Below, in pieces: positions 24,118 to 33,479 of a DNA stretch of 49,284 nucleotides (position 1 is the first letter of the stretch; each line of letters starts with the position of its first letter). A program made the position numbers and the translations under genes. The notes beneath the pieces were generated by a model, which saw nothing but the letters and a program-made list of their open reading frames with translations, searched no databases and was not told the DNA's origin. This DNA is from Gammaproteobacteria bacterium (GTDB lineage: Bacteria > Pseudomonadota > Gammaproteobacteria > SZUA-229), in NCBI GenBank assembly GCA_026195255.1, contig JAPHSS010000061.1, forward strand, positions 1-49,284, given 5' to 3'.

Positions 24118-26961
24118 TTATGTTGTAATTATTAACCTAATTGAATCCAGGTGACTGACTGGATTCTGCATAGCAATTTTAAACACTTCTAGTTGTGATT
24201 CAAAAAAAGCGATCTCTTCATCTCTTACCTGAGGATTAACTGTCTTTAATGTTATTAATCTATCAATTTCATTCTCAAGAATCAAAATATTAGTTGAATA
24301 GTGTGACTGCAGGTATTCAGTAGCGTGTTCAGAAATATCTTTAGATATTTTTGATAGTGAGTCTTTAATTACAGTTTCTTTTAACTGAACAATTTGCCTG
24401 GCAATATTTTTAGCCACTGATTTAAATTTATATGACTTGAATTCTAAACTTATATCTTCTCCGCTTTCTGTAAGCGTGCTAAGTATTGGTAATGCCTGTA
24501 ACTGATCAGCAGTAAGATCTAGCTGATGCTCTGCCGGGATCTCTATATTTAAGATATGTACTGTTTGAATTAATAGTTGTCCGGGCTCGTAATCATTCGA
24601 CTTTATACTGCTTACAGATGTATTTCCCATTTCATGGCTTAGTAACATATCTATGCCATTTAATACCATAGGATGATCCCAGCTTAAAAAGTGCATGTCA
24701 TCGTTGCTTAAGGCAACGTTTCTATCAAATGTAATAGTCATAGCGTCCTCACTTAACCCCGGGAATTGACCAACCATATGTTCAGCGGGGCTTATGATGT
24801 AACTACCTAATTTATGTTCTTCTATATTAACCCCATAACAATCGAATAAATCATTCATATAGGGTTTTAATTGTGAGCTCTGCTCAAAGTTCTCAATTTT
24901 AGATTGTAACTTTCGAGCTATGTCTGTACGACAGGAGCTGTATTCGAGTAATCGATCCCGTCCATCATGCATTGCCTGATTTAATTCATTATAATCTTCT
25001 TTGCAGCGCTCGATGAAAGCTTCAAATGTATCATTATCACAATTAGACACATCTAATATATTTATCAATTCATCTTTATATTTACTAAAGATTTCTGCGC
25101 CAGCAGGGCAGGTGTTATTAAATGCATTTAACGCAATATCATACCAATGATATAAACGCTCCTGCGCTGATGACTTAAAGCAGGGAACATGTATGTTTAT
25201 TGTTTGAGTTTGACCTATTCGATCTAGTCTACCTATACGTTGTTCAAGTAAATCCGGGTTTAGTGGTAAATCAAATAACACCAGATGATGAGAGAATTGA
25301 AAATTGCGACCTTCACTACCAATTTCTGAACACATTAATACTTGCACACCGCTTTCATAATCAGCAAAATCAGCTGCTCGTTTATCTCGATCTACGATAC
25401 TTAATTGCTCATGGAAAACAGAAGAAGCAATACCAAATTGAGTTTTTAAGGCACTGGATAGTTCAATAGCGGTTTCTGCATAATGTGTTATTAGCAGTAT
25501 CTTTTCATTTTTAAATTGATTTAATAAATCTACCAGCCATTTAACTCTTGGGTCAAATATTGTCCATTTTACTGTTTTAGATACAAGCCTTTCCGGGTGC
25601 AAACTATCAATAACAGATGAATCAGACAGTGACTTATATTGTTCAGGAGTGTCTAGTGAATAAGAGGTAACTTTCCTTTGAGGGAAGCCTTTTATAGCTG
25701 CGCGAGTATTTCTAAATAAAACACGTCCTGTTCCATGGCAATCAAGTAAATGATGAATGATACTGTTTTTTTCTTTATCTGATAAATTGCCGCTTTTAGC
25801 TGAGTCTACATTTATATTACTTTCTAAAGATAACAGATGAGTTATATAACTATCGGATAAGCTCTCATTAGCACTAATTTTTTCAATAAGGTCTGCAATA
25901 ATCTGATACTGGTTTTCCTGTTGTACAAAACTGTCGTAATCACTAAAACGATCAGGGTCTAGTAATCGTAATCTTGCAAAATGACTTTGTTTACCAAATT
26001 GTTCAGGTGTTGCTGTTAGTAATAACAAACCTTTGGTAGTAGTAGACATTTTCTCTACCAGTTTATACTCTTCACTTACGTGATCAGTGCTCCATAACAG
26101 ATGGTGCGCTTCATCTATAATTAATAAATCCCACTCAGTGTTAATGACCTGTTCAAACCGTTGAGGATTTTCTAAAAATAAATTGAGGCTACATAAAATT
26201 TGTTGTTCCGCATTGAAAGGGTTAGAAAAATTACTGCTTTCAGTGATAGCAAGGCAGCGTTCCTCATCAAAAATACTAAAATATAAATTAAAACGACGTA
26301 ATAATTCGACTAACCATTGGTGAATTAGTGCATCAGGTACAATAATTAAAACCCGGTTCGCACGGCCTCTGGTTATTTGTTGATGTAATATTAAACAGGC
26401 TTCTATTGTTTTGCCGAGTCCGACTTCATCAGCGAGTAATACACGGGGAGCATAACGACTGGCAACTTCATTAGCTATATACAGCTGGTGTGGTATTAAG
26501 CTTGTTCTTGCCCCGGTCAGGCCACTAACATCGCTATTATAATTTTTTAACAGGTTTTGCCAGGTCTGATATCGTAAGTCGAACCATTTGTTTTTATCTA
26601 CCTGGCCACTAATTAACCGATCTAATGGTTTATTTAGCTGGATAGAGGTATCCAGGTCACGCTCTTCTAGTAATTCTAAATTATTATCAGTTGTTTTAAC
26701 CTGATAAATAATAAGGGAGTCTTCTTCAATCACATCTTCAACGATGAGACTGCGTTTATGAATGTCGCTAATCTGATCACCGATATTAAACCGAATACGG
26801 GTAAGCGGTGCTGACTCTTTAGCGTAAGTACGGCTTTCACCGGTTGCATGAAATAACATACTAACTGTTCGGTGTTCAACCGCTAGAACAGTACCCAGGC
26901 CCATCATCAATTCAGCGTCACTAATCCAGCGTTGACCAATTACAAATTCAGACACACACAT
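24118..26961 (-). CDS. rapA: RNA polymerase-associated protein RapA
   Basis: 947 aa, a Swi2/Snf2 ATPase that binds RNA polymerase and helps recycle it after termination. The N-terminal Tudor-like part has VIGQRWISDAELMMGLGTVLAVE. Walker A is DEVGLGKT at 178-185, DEAH at 283-286, and the helicase C lobe includes CSEIGSEGRNFQF and QRIGRLDRIGQT. Slightly shorter than E. coli (968). The annotated ATG at 26961 has its GGGAAG too close; the in-frame GTG at 26955 gives V-S-E-F-V-I-G-Q-R, which suits both spacing and family alignment. Adjacent efpL is divergent across a 59-nt gap. Confidence 0.95.
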   Translation of the reverse strand: MCVSEFVIGQRWISDAELMMGLGTVLAVEHRTVSMLFHATGESRTYAKESAPLTRIRFNIGDQISDIHKRSLIVEDVIEEDSLIIYQVKTTDNNLELLEERDLDTSIQLNKPLDRLISGQVDKNKWFDLRYQTWQNLLKNYNSDVSGLTGARTSLIPHQLYIANEVASRYAPRVLLADEVGLGKTIEACLILHQQITRGRANRVLIIVPDALIHQWLVELLRRFNLYFSIFDEERCLAITESSNFSNPFNAEQQILCSLNLFLENPQRFEQVINTEWDLLIIDEAHHLLWSTDHVSEEYKLVEKMSTTTKGLLLLTATPEQFGKQSHFARLRLLDPDRFSDYDSFVQQENQYQIIADLIEKISANESLSDSYITHLLSLESNINVDSAKSGNLSDKEKNSIIHHLLDCHGTGRVLFRNTRAAIKGFPQRKVTSYSLDTPEQYKSLSDSSVIDSLHPERLVSKTVKWTIFDPRVKWLVDLLNQFKNEKILLITHYAETAIELSSALKTQFGIASSVFHEQLSIVDRDKRAADFADYESGVQVLMCSEIGSEGRNFQFSHHLVLFDLPLNPDLLEQRIGRLDRIGQTQTINIHVPCFKSSAQERLYHWYDIALNAFNNTCPAGAEIFSKYKDELINILDVSNCDNDTFEAFIERCKEDYNELNQAMHDGRDRLLEYSSCRTDIARKLQSKIENFEQSSQLKPYMNDLFDCYGVNIEEHKLGSYIISPAEHMVGQFPGLSEDAMTITFDRNVALSNDDMHFLSWDHPMVLNGIDMLLSHEMGNTSVSSIKSNDYEPGQLLIQTVHILNIEIPAEHQLDLTADQLQALPILSTLTESGEDISLEFKSYKFKSVAKNIARQIVQLKETVIKDSLSKISKDISEHATEYLQSHYSTNILILENEIDRLITLKTVNPQVRDEEIAFFESQLEVFKIAMQNPVSHLDSIRLIITT

Positions 26962-27020
26962 ACTTCCCGTTCAAAAAGCGTTATTATACGTGACAATTAA
27001 AAGAAAATTAGACAAAAACT

Positions 27021-27584
27021 ATGAAAGCAAACGAAATAAAACGGGGTTCCTTTATTCATTTTGAAGGTCAAAATATTGTAATAAAGAGTGTTTTTTGCCA
27101 AACAGCCTCATCTCGTAGTGGTAATACCATTTACAAAGTTAAAGGTCAGGTGCTGGTAACAAAGAAAAAATTTGAACATGGCTTTCTTGGTGATGAAAAT
27201 GTTGATGTAATTGATGTTACAAAGTGCGCTGTTCAACCTCTATATCGAGAAGGCGATGCCTGGGTATTTATGGATAATGAGAGTTATGAGCAATACACAT
27301 TGTCAGACGAAGACATAAGAGATGAACTGCCTTTTCTGATGGAAGGCATGCAAGGTATAGATGCCCTGATAGTTGAGGATCAAATTATGGGTATTGAGCT
27401 GCCCGCAAATATAGTTATGACAATAGAGGAAACGACCCCGGCAATTAAAGGTGCATCCTCATCTGCACGTACTAAACCAGCAACGTTAACTACTGGGCTG
27501 GTAGTTCAGATACCGGAGTACCTGACTCAGGGTAATGCCATAAAGATTAATACTGAAACACTGGAATATGTATCTAAAGCATGA
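27021..27584 (+). CDS. efpL: elongation factor P-like protein EfpL
   Basis: 187 aa, three EF-P domains. Close to E. coli YeiP throughout: ANEIKRGSFIHFEG, then KSVFCQTASSRSGNTIYKV where domain I presents its loop, YVFMD-like WVFMDNESYEQYTL, and ETTPAIKGASSSARTKPATLTTGLVVQIPEYL. EF-P proper carries a modified Lys or Arg in a tight loop; EfpL has a longer loop with Arg, here SSRSG. It is thought to relieve stalling at some proline-rich stretches. The call is strong because KPATLTTGLVVQIPEYL is diagnostic. It overlaps the GIY-YIG gene by 4 nt. Confidence 0.93.
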   Translation: MKANEIKRGSFIHFEGQNIVIKSVFCQTASSRSGNTIYKVKGQVLVTKKKFEHGFLGDENVDVIDVTKCAVQPLYREGDAWVFMDNESYEQYTLSDEDIRDELPFLMEGMQGIDALIVEDQIMGIELPANIVMTIEETTPAIKGASSSARTKPATLTTGLVVQIPEYLTQGNAIKINTETLEYVSKA

Positions 27585-27865
27585 GCTGGTATGTCTATTT
27601 ATTAAGGTGTGATGATGATTCTTATTACACAGGTATCACTACAGACCTTAAACGCAGGCTTTATGAGCATAATAACGATAATAAAAAAGCCGCGAAATAC
27701 ACACGGGCCAGGAGGCCGTTAAATATAGTCTACTTTGAGTTGTGTCAATCGCGATCAGATGCAGGTATAAGAGAATATGAAATTCGCAAGCTAAATAGAA
27801 AGAAAAAGAATGAGCTGGCTAACTCGATGTTATCTGATATACCAGAAATGATAACTAAAGCTTAA
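27581..27865 (+). CDS. GIY-YIG domain protein (UPF0213, YhbQ-like)
   Basis: 94 aa containing one GIY-YIG domain: SWYVYLLRCDDDSYYTGITTDLKRRLYEHN, with Arg of the catalytic helix, and a conserved Glu in IREYEIRKL. Short UPF0213 proteins of this kind are found widely; E. coli YhbQ has nuclease activity in vitro, but the cellular role is not clear. The gene starts inside the efpL stop (ATGA overlap), suggesting translational coupling. It is not linked to a mobile element here. Confidence 0.9.
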   Translation: MSWYVYLLRCDDDSYYTGITTDLKRRLYEHNNDNKKAAKYTRARRPLNIVYFELCQSRSDAGIREYEIRKLNRKKKNELANSMLSDIPEMITKA

Positions 27866-28023
27866 ATACGAAATGCTTATCCAGGCCGGTATAATCTATT
27901 CGACAGGTAAGTAACGGTTAAATTATGCCTCGATTTATACAAAATTATACTTATGGCGCGATAAAGTATTCAAACCGAGCTTGATAGTAAATTGGTGTAT
28001 TATGCTTGCAGAAATTTAGGTAT

Positions 28024-28044
28024 CTGATGGCTCGTGCCCATCAG
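28024..28044 (+). promoter_or_regulatory. leader hairpin upstream of adk
   Basis: CTGATGG and CCATCAG are perfect 7-bp arms around CTCGTGC, ending 34 nt before the adk ATG. Probable 5'-UTR structure; function unknown. A 213-nt gap with no gene precedes adk. Confidence 0.4.
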
Positions 28045-28078
28045 GTCTGAAAACACTTTTATAAACAGAGGAATAAAT

Positions 28079-28723
28079 ATGAAATTGATTCTATTAGGCG
28101 CACCAGGCGCAGGCAAGGGCACAGTAGCTAAATTATTAACAAAAATGGATGGTTCTGTACAAATTTCAACGGGTGATATTCTAAGAGCCGCAGTTGCTGC
28201 GGGTACGGAATTAGGCAAAAAAGCTGAAGCTGCAATGAAAGCTGGTGATCTTGTATCTGATGATCTAATTATGGGAATTATGGGTGAACGCCTTAAAGAA
28301 GACGATTGTAAAGCAGGTTATTTACTAGACGGCTTCCCACGTACTATTCCTCAGGCTGAAGCACTTAAAGTATTAATGGCTGATATCGGTGAAGAGCTTG
28401 ATATGGTTGTTGATATTCAGGTTCCCCGCGAAGTTATTCTAGATCGTTTAACAACTCGTCGTACATGTACTGATTGTGGTGAAATCTACAATGTTAAGTC
28501 TAACCCGCCTAAAGAAGAAGGTAAGTGTGACAAGTGTGGTGGCCCTGTTGTGCAGCGTGATGATGAAACAGAAGAAGCAATTAGTAACCGTTTAGATGTA
28601 TTTAACGAACAAACTGCACCATTAGTTGGCTTCTATGAAAAAGAAGGTAATCTGGTTTCTGTTGATGCAACAACCAGCCAGTCTGTAATTGATGCAATCA
28701 CAGCACGTTTAAAGAGCAAGTAA
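28079..28723 (+). CDS. adk: adenylate kinase
   Basis: Interconverts AMP + ATP and 2 ADP. 214 aa, the E. coli length. P-loop GAPGAGKGT at 7-15, DGFPRT at 84-89, and a LID domain that carries a four-Cys zinc site, Cys130, Cys133, Cys150 and Cys153 (CTDC...CDKC). E. coli Adk lacks these cysteines, so this belongs to the zinc-bearing LID type common in Gram-positives and present in some Proteobacteria. Start ATG 28079 has GAGGAA upstream; the longer 28034 frame is not needed. It is followed by a strong terminator. Confidence 0.97.
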   Translation: MKLILLGAPGAGKGTVAKLLTKMDGSVQISTGDILRAAVAAGTELGKKAEAAMKAGDLVSDDLIMGIMGERLKEDDCKAGYLLDGFPRTIPQAEALKVLMADIGEELDMVVDIQVPREVILDRLTTRRTCTDCGEIYNVKSNPPKEEGKCDKCGGPVVQRDDETEEAISNRLDVFNEQTAPLVGFYEKEGNLVSVDATTSQSVIDAITARLKSK

Positions 28724-28760
28724 GTAAAGAATAGCGATCTGTTAAATTAATAGAAAGCGG

Positions 28761-28798
28761 AAAAGGCCTGATCTCACACTCTGAGATCAGGCCTTTTT
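28761..28798 (+). terminator. intrinsic terminator after adk
   Basis: GGCCTGATCTCA / TGAGATCAGGCC, 12 bp and perfect, loop CACTC, then five T; flanked by AAAA on the left. Confidence 0.92.
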
Positions 28799-28922
28799 AA
28801 TTTGTATCGTTTAAATTGTCAAAGAAACGGGCTACTGCGCAGTCCAGCCCTAACGATCAACTATGCCCCGATGCCTGACCAGGCCATCTACTTGAGGCAT
28901 ATCAACAACCCTGTAATGCTGA

Positions 28923-28940
28923 TATAATCCGCGCCCTTCA
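28923..28940 (+). promoter_or_regulatory. -10 element with GC-rich discriminator, upstream of sulP
   Basis: Perfect TATAAT (28923-28928) followed by CCGCGCCC, the kind of discriminator seen at growth-rate controlled promoters. No good -35 is seen at 16-18 nt. The same TATAATCCGCGCC string occurs in front of fusA2 on the minus strand. Confidence 0.5.
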
Positions 28941-28975
28941 AAACCGGTAAATCAATAAATTAAAGAGTCAAATCT

Positions 28976-30502
28976 ATGTTCAGCTTGGGATGTGAAAATC
29001 GTGTATGTGTGCAAAATGAAGTCCTCTCAGGCTTAACAGTTGCTTTAGCGCTTGTCCCGGAAGCTATCGCGTTTGCTTTTATTGCGGGCGTAGAACCGCT
29101 TGTTGGTTTATATGCTGCCTTTATGGTGGGATTATTAGCGGCTATCTTTGGGGGACGACCAGGCATGATCTCCGGCGCCACAGGTGCTATGGCTGTTGTT
29201 ATGGTGGCTCTGGTTGCGGATAACGGGGTCGAGTATCTATTTGCTACTGTTGTGCTAACCGGTTTGTTACAAATACTGGCAGGAGTGCTTAAATTAGGTA
29301 AATTTATTCGTATCGTGCCGCATCCGGTTATGCTGGGTTTTGTAAACGGGCTGGCGATCGTTATTTTCCTTGCCCAAATGAAGAGTTTTCAAGTTGATGT
29401 GGACGGTGTAAGCCAGTGGATGACGGGTGGGCCATTAATGATTTTTGGCAGCTTAATTGTATTAACAATGGTCATTATTCACTTCTTACCTAAACTAACG
29501 ACAGTAATACCATCATCGCTTGCCGCGATAGTGGTTGTTTCTCTACTGGTAATTGGTCTTAATATTGATACCAACACAGTAGGGGATTTAGCATCAATCA
29601 AAGGTGAACTTCCTCAGTTTCATATACCTCTTGTGCCATTTAACCTGGAAACCTTAAGAATTATATTTCCTTATGCAATTGTTTTAGCGGCCATCGGCTT
29701 AATTGAATCATTACTCACACTGACTCTGATTGATGAAATAACGAATACACGCGGACGTGGTAATCGTGAATGTATTGGACAGGGCATTGCAAACACCGCA
29801 ACCGGTTTTTTTGGTGGTATGGGCGGCTGTGCAATGATTGGGCAAAGCATGATTAATGTAAACTCCGGCGGTCATCAACGATTATCAGGTATATCAGCGG
29901 CCTTATTCCTGTTAGCGTTTATTCTGTTTGCGTCAAATCTTATAGAGCGGATTCCTATGGCTGCATTAGTAGGCGTTATGTTTATTGTTGTAATAGGTAC
30001 TTTTGAATGGTCAAGTTTTCGTATATTTGGAAAAATACCTCGTCATGATGCATTTGTGATTGTTCTGGTTTCAGGTGTAACGGTCGCAAGTGATTTAGCA
30101 GTCGCCGTCGTTGTGGGCGTTATTGTTTCTGCCCTGGTATTTGCATGGGAGCATGCAAAACATATTCATGTAATCGATTACCTTGATGATAAGGGTTCAA
30201 AAGTTTATGAATTAAATGGTCCATTATTTTTTGGATCGGTTAAAAACTTCGGCGAATTATTTACACCAGAAAATGATCCGGAAGACGTAATAATTGAATT
30301 TAAAAACTCACGTGTCTCAGATCACTCTGCAATAGAAGCGATTGATAACCTGGCAGAGCGTTATATTAAAGCAGGTAAGAAAATACATTTGCGTCATTTA
30401 TCAGCAGAATGTAAACAGTTGCTCGATAAAGCAGGGGATATGGTTGAGGTTAATAGACTTGAAGATCCAAGTTATCACGTTGCTGATGATAAACTGGCTT
30501 AA
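28976..30502 (+). CDS. SulP family anion transporter with STAS domain
   Basis: 508 aa inner-membrane transporter. About 10-12 hydrophobic segments span residues 15-395, with the family motifs [42 protein letters not shown] and [29 protein letters not shown]-terminal STAS domain covers about 405-490 ([27 protein letters not shown]). SulP proteins carry sulfate, bicarbonate or other anions with Na+ or H+; the substrate cannot be told from these motifs. RBS AAAGAG is 8 nt upstream of ATG 28976. It stands alone between two strong terminators, so it is a monocistronic unit. Confidence 0.93.
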   Translation: MFSLGCENRVCVQNEVLSGLTVALALVPEAIAFAFIAGVEPLVGLYAAFMVGLLAAIFGGRPGMISGATGAMAVVMVALVADNGVEYLFATVVLTGLLQILAGVLKLGKFIRIVPHPVMLGFVNGLAIVIFLAQMKSFQVDVDGVSQWMTGGPLMIFGSLIVLTMVIIHFLPKLTTVIPSSLAAIVVVSLLVIGLNIDTNTVGDLASIKGELPQFHIPLVPFNLETLRIIFPYAIVLAAIGLIESLLTLTLIDEITNTRGRGNRECIGQGIANTATGFFGGMGGCAMIGQSMINVNSGGHQRLSGISAALFLLAFILFASNLIERIPMAALVGVMFIVVIGTFEWSSFRIFGKIPRHDAFVIVLVSGVTVASDLAVAVVVGVIVSALVFAWEHAKHIHVIDYLDDKGSKVYELNGPLFFGSVKNFGELFTPENDPEDVIIEFKNSRVSDHSAIEAIDNLAERYIKAGKKIHLRHLSAECKQLLDKAGDMVEVNRLEDPSYHVADDKLA

Positions 30503-30530
30503 AACATAGTCTTAAGTTATAGGTCAAAAT

Positions 30531-30561
30531 AAAAGCGGCATCCCTCGGGATACCGCTTTTT
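30531..30561 (+). terminator. intrinsic terminator after sulP
   Basis: AAAAGCGGCATCCC / GGGATACCGCTTTTT around TC, with one mismatch. Strong on plus; the A-run on the left allows some minus-strand activity for 30585-31013. Confidence 0.88.
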
Positions 30562-30584
30562 AAACTTAAAACGTCTGGCAACTG

Positions 30585-31013
30585 TTAATATAAGACGGGT
30601 AAATGGGCCTTAATATCTTTTATATTATGCCTTACCAGGTTCTTATCAACTTCAGATATTACAAATTTATTAGTTTCATTACTTAGATTTTTTCTTAAAT
30701 CACCTAAAAACCTGGGGGCTGACATGAGTATCAGTTTATTGAATTTTCCCTTGTTTCTTGCACTATTTAAATGCTCACCAATAGTTCGGGCAAACTCAAC
30801 TCTTTCATGATCTTTGTGTGTATCAAGTGAGGTGGTTAAAAGCGAGTGTCGGCTTTCTTTTTGAAGGTTACCCGAAAGTTGCTGTTTATGGCTTCTGCTT
30901 ACAGAGTGAGTGAAACCCGTCAGCTCTCTAAGTGTTTTTTTTGAATCATTTTTATCAACTTCATATATTTTTGCGCGGCTGCTTTCTGCAACCACAATCC
31001 AGGTTTTAGACAT
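30585..31013 (-). CDS. host attachment protein family (PF10116-like)
   Basis: 142 aa. The start SKTWIVVAESSRAKIYEVD is the family signature: a short beta strand, then S-R-A-K-I-Y/F. Residues HKDHERVEFARTIGEHLN and KLILMSAPRFLGDLRKNL complete it, and a Rossmann-like nucleotide-binding fold related to eRF1 domain 1 is likely. The name comes from Agrobacterium work; general function is not settled. The gene is convergent with sulP and is followed upstream by a 630-nt gap. RBS ACGGAG precedes ATG 31013. Confidence 0.85.
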   Translation of the reverse strand: MSKTWIVVAESSRAKIYEVDKNDSKKTLRELTGFTHSVSRSHKQQLSGNLQKESRHSLLTTSLDTHKDHERVEFARTIGEHLNSARNKGKFNKLILMSAPRFLGDLRKNLSNETNKFVISEVDKNLVRHNIKDIKAHLPVLY

Positions 31014-31643
31014 AGATTAACTCCGTTAAGATTGACTATGACCGCAATACCTCTATAGAAGAATGAATAACTACAGCAAGTAAGGCGGATGTAAGATTGT
31101 CTTATTTCCTCTATTTGTAGTAATACACAAACCATGTATAAGTCGTCAGCCCACACTTAGATAATTGAATATACTTATAAAGACTATTATCAAATTTTAT
31201 AGGTAATGCTTTTCTTAATAAATTAACCAAGTGTTATTGTGAAAGTGATATCTTGTTAATTTAAGTATCTGATTCATATCTGAAATTTGTCTGAGCCAAT
31301 TGTTATATTACTGCATTGTTATTAGCTAATATTATGTAAAACTGCTATATTAGTATTTAATTATTTAGACGAACGGTATCTGAGAAAATAAAATTCCATA
31401 AACTATAGTGAATTACCTGAACTAACAAAAACAAGTTGTAACTATTACTCTGTGCCACTTCGGCAATGTTTTTTGTGATGAACGCTGGTAAAGGTTATGA
31501 TTGTTTTGCTGTAACTCGAAAGACAATTTTAAATGATATAACAGAAACTGGAAAAGGATTACAATAGGTTCATATTATGGATTCTGTATTCCTCAATTTA
31601 TAGCGCTTCACAATAATTAATGATTTAATATCACGGTGTAAAT
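31014..31643. other. 630-nt AT-rich gap, no confident gene
   Basis: The divergent gap between the host-attachment gene and sixA. It is AT-rich and free of strong terminators. The only coding-like piece is a 33-codon frame at 31466-31567 starting MFFVMNAGKGYD and ending in a stop, which could be the remnant of a longer gene. Nothing else on either strand rises above background, and no tRNA-like cloverleaf was found by eye. Confidence 0.4.
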
Positions 31644-32135
31644 ATGAAAACAGTGCTTTTTGCCAGACATGCTAAATCTAACTGGAATGAACCCGGTGTA
31701 AGTGATTTTAATAGACCGCTTAATGAAAAGGGTAAAAATGATGCCCCGTTAATGGCTACATACCTGCAACAGTGTGGTTATATTATTCATCAAATAATTA
31801 GTAGTGATGCAGCACGTGCACTTGCTACTGCTGAAGAATATAAAAAATATTTAACTCCGGACAAACCAGTAATACAAAACCATATAATCTACATGGCGTC
31901 GCATCTTGATATTGTTGATATTATAAAACAGCTACCAGATAAACAATCGACCGTAATGATAGTCGGGCATAATCCGACTATGACTGAAGTGGTAAATTAT
32001 TACACTAGAGACGGTGTAAGTGATATGCCAAGTTGTAGTGTTGCTATTGTTCAGTTTGAGGCAAATAACTGGAGTGATATTAAACGCGAGCATGGTGATT
32101 TACTGGCTTTTGAGTATCCTAAAAAACATAACTAA
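31644..32135 (+). CDS. sixA: SixA-type phosphohistidine phosphatase
   Basis: 163 aa histidine-phosphatase fold. RHAKSNW at 8-14 (Arg8, His9 as nucleophile) and VGHNPTM with His109 as the second catalytic His. Length and the absence of larger inserts fit SixA. In E. coli SixA removes phosphate from the HPt domain of ArcB and/or NPr of the nitrogen phosphotransferase system. No ptsO-like gene is nearby. ATG 31644 has no strong ribosome-binding site. It is convergent with the 63-aa gene, 31 nt away. Confidence 0.92.
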   Translation: MKTVLFARHAKSNWNEPGVSDFNRPLNEKGKNDAPLMATYLQQCGYIIHQIISSDAARALATAEEYKKYLTPDKPVIQNHIIYMASHLDIVDIIKQLPDKQSTVMIVGHNPTMTEVVNYYTRDGVSDMPSCSVAIVQFEANNWSDIKREHGDLLAFEYPKKHN

Positions 32136-32166
32136 AGGCATAAAATAAACGTAATTAGATAGAGTT

Positions 32167-32358
32167 TTAAGCTTTATCTTCATAAACCGCCATTATAGAT
32201 TTAAGTTCCTTTTCTAATTCTTTTATCTCATCCTCTGAAAAATCCTCAGTTCCTTCAACTTTATTGCCCATTTCTAAGGTTATAATAATAGCCTTTACAG
32301 TTGTACACCCCATACTGCATATATTTTCGATCGCCTGAATAACTCTTTTTTGATTCAT
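32167..32358 (-). CDS. 63-aa protein of unknown function with a CxxxC pair
   Basis: Small acidic protein with the core QAIENICSMGCTTVKAIIITLEMGN (residues 9-33), then a Glu-rich helix (EDEIKELEKELKSIM). The two cysteines are four residues apart (Cys14, Cys18). I do not recognise a named family, but the core looks like a conserved motif. Its start is 2 nt after the stop of the two-thioredoxin gene, so the pair is cotranscribed and may act together in thiol chemistry; that is inference. No signal peptide is visible. Confidence 0.75.
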   Translation of the reverse strand: MNQKRVIQAIENICSMGCTTVKAIIITLEMGNKVEGTEDFSEDEIKELEKELKSIMAVYEDKA

Positions 32359-32360
32359 TG

Positions 32361-33404
32361 TTACTTTACACTCGTATTATTCTTGCGTATTTCATGTAGC
32401 CATGCCTGAAACGTCGGGTAATTATTATATTCCTTACCAATGACATAACGTAAGACATTATTTAACCGATAAAATCTTATAACAGATTCTACCCGTAATA
32501 TTTCTTTTCCTGATTCATCAAAAAACACCATACTGGGAGCAAAAGTTAAATTTAAATCTTCGGCCCACTGTTTTGCTGTTGTCTGTTTACCATCGGGCGT
32601 AATTACAGGGGTGTTATCCATAGTGTTTAATTGCACAACATCAAGTTCAAAAAGTTGGGTAGTTACCTCAGGGTTACTTAAAGTGTCACCGTGTAAAATA
32701 TCGCAGGCATGACAGCGTGGGTGTTCAAAAAAAACAACAAGCGGGTTAACTTGAGATTTTTTGCGTTTTTTATCTTTTCGTCGAAGGTCGTAAGGTGGTG
32801 ACATGAAAACTTCATGTTCATTAAGCTCTTCTAAACCGAAACTTAATGCTGCTTCCGCTCGCGTTAGATAATCGCGAAATGATTCGCGCTGATAATGTGC
32901 ATCAGCAACATATTCTAAAGCGGCTCTAAATTGATACTTTGGACGATAGCCAGGCAGTTTTAATGCGAGCTGACTTTTTGAGTTATAAAATAATAAAGAG
33001 GGGGTGAAGTTTGTTTTTCTATGTGCCGAAAAGCTCTTTTCAGACCATGTTTTACCACTGAAGTCAGTGACTACACGATCACCACGAACATCAATTGCTA
33101 TCACGTTAAAATGCTGCTGAGTAAACTTTATAATTACAGGGTCACCCCAGTTTACTTCAAGTAGCGATTTGCAGTAGGCGCAATCTTTACGTCCAAAATA
33201 AAGAATAATGCCCTTTTTGCCATCTTTTATTGCTTCATCTAAACTATCTTGTAAGTCTAAAAAACTGAGGCTAAACCAGTCAGGTAAATGAAGGTCTTCC
33301 TTTAGGGGGGTATCATCGAATATGAGGCTATCTTCAATATCCTGCGTATTAGCTAATGACGAAGCACCAACTAACAGTAAAATAGATGTAATTAAAAAAC
33401 GCAT
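32361..33404 (-). CDS. periplasmic protein with two thioredoxin-like domains
   Basis: 347 aa. The first 18 residues look like a signal peptide ending SLA-NT. Domain 1 (about 50-170) has CAYC at 75-78 in IILYFGRKDCAYCKSLL, and a TPSLLFY cis-Pro loop. Domain 2 (about 210-335) has CHAC at 231-234 and APSMVFF. Both thus keep a redox pair and a cis-Pro. Tandem periplasmic thioredoxins act as disulfide reductases, and the CxxC/TPSLLFY style resembles SoxW and related proteins in sulfur oxidisers. No sox genes are in view. The gap to zapE is 75 nt. Confidence 0.88.
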   Translation of the reverse strand: MRFLITSILLLVGASSLANTQDIEDSLIFDDTPLKEDLHLPDWFSLSFLDLQDSLDEAIKDGKKGIILYFGRKDCAYCKSLLEVNWGDPVIIKFTQQHFNVIAIDVRGDRVVTDFSGKTWSEKSFSAHRKTNFTPSLLFYNSKSQLALKLPGYRPKYQFRAALEYVADAHYQRESFRDYLTRAEAALSFGLEELNEHEVFMSPPYDLRRKDKKRKKSQVNPLVVFFEHPRCHACDILHGDTLSNPEVTTQLFELDVVQLNTMDNTPVITPDGKQTTAKQWAEDLNLTFAPSMVFFDESGKEILRVESVIRFYRLNNVLRYVIGKEYNNYPTFQAWLHEIRKNNTSVK

Positions 33405-33479
33405 AATATTTAAAATGTCTAGTACCTACATGCCAACTGACTAAAGTTTAACGGGTTAAAATAGTACTTAACGTCTATT

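Noticed and set aside
27581-27865. Homing endonuclease of a mobile intron (GIY-YIG)
   Set aside because: At 94 aa it is the stand-alone UPF0213 type, coupled to efpL, with no intron or repeat around it.
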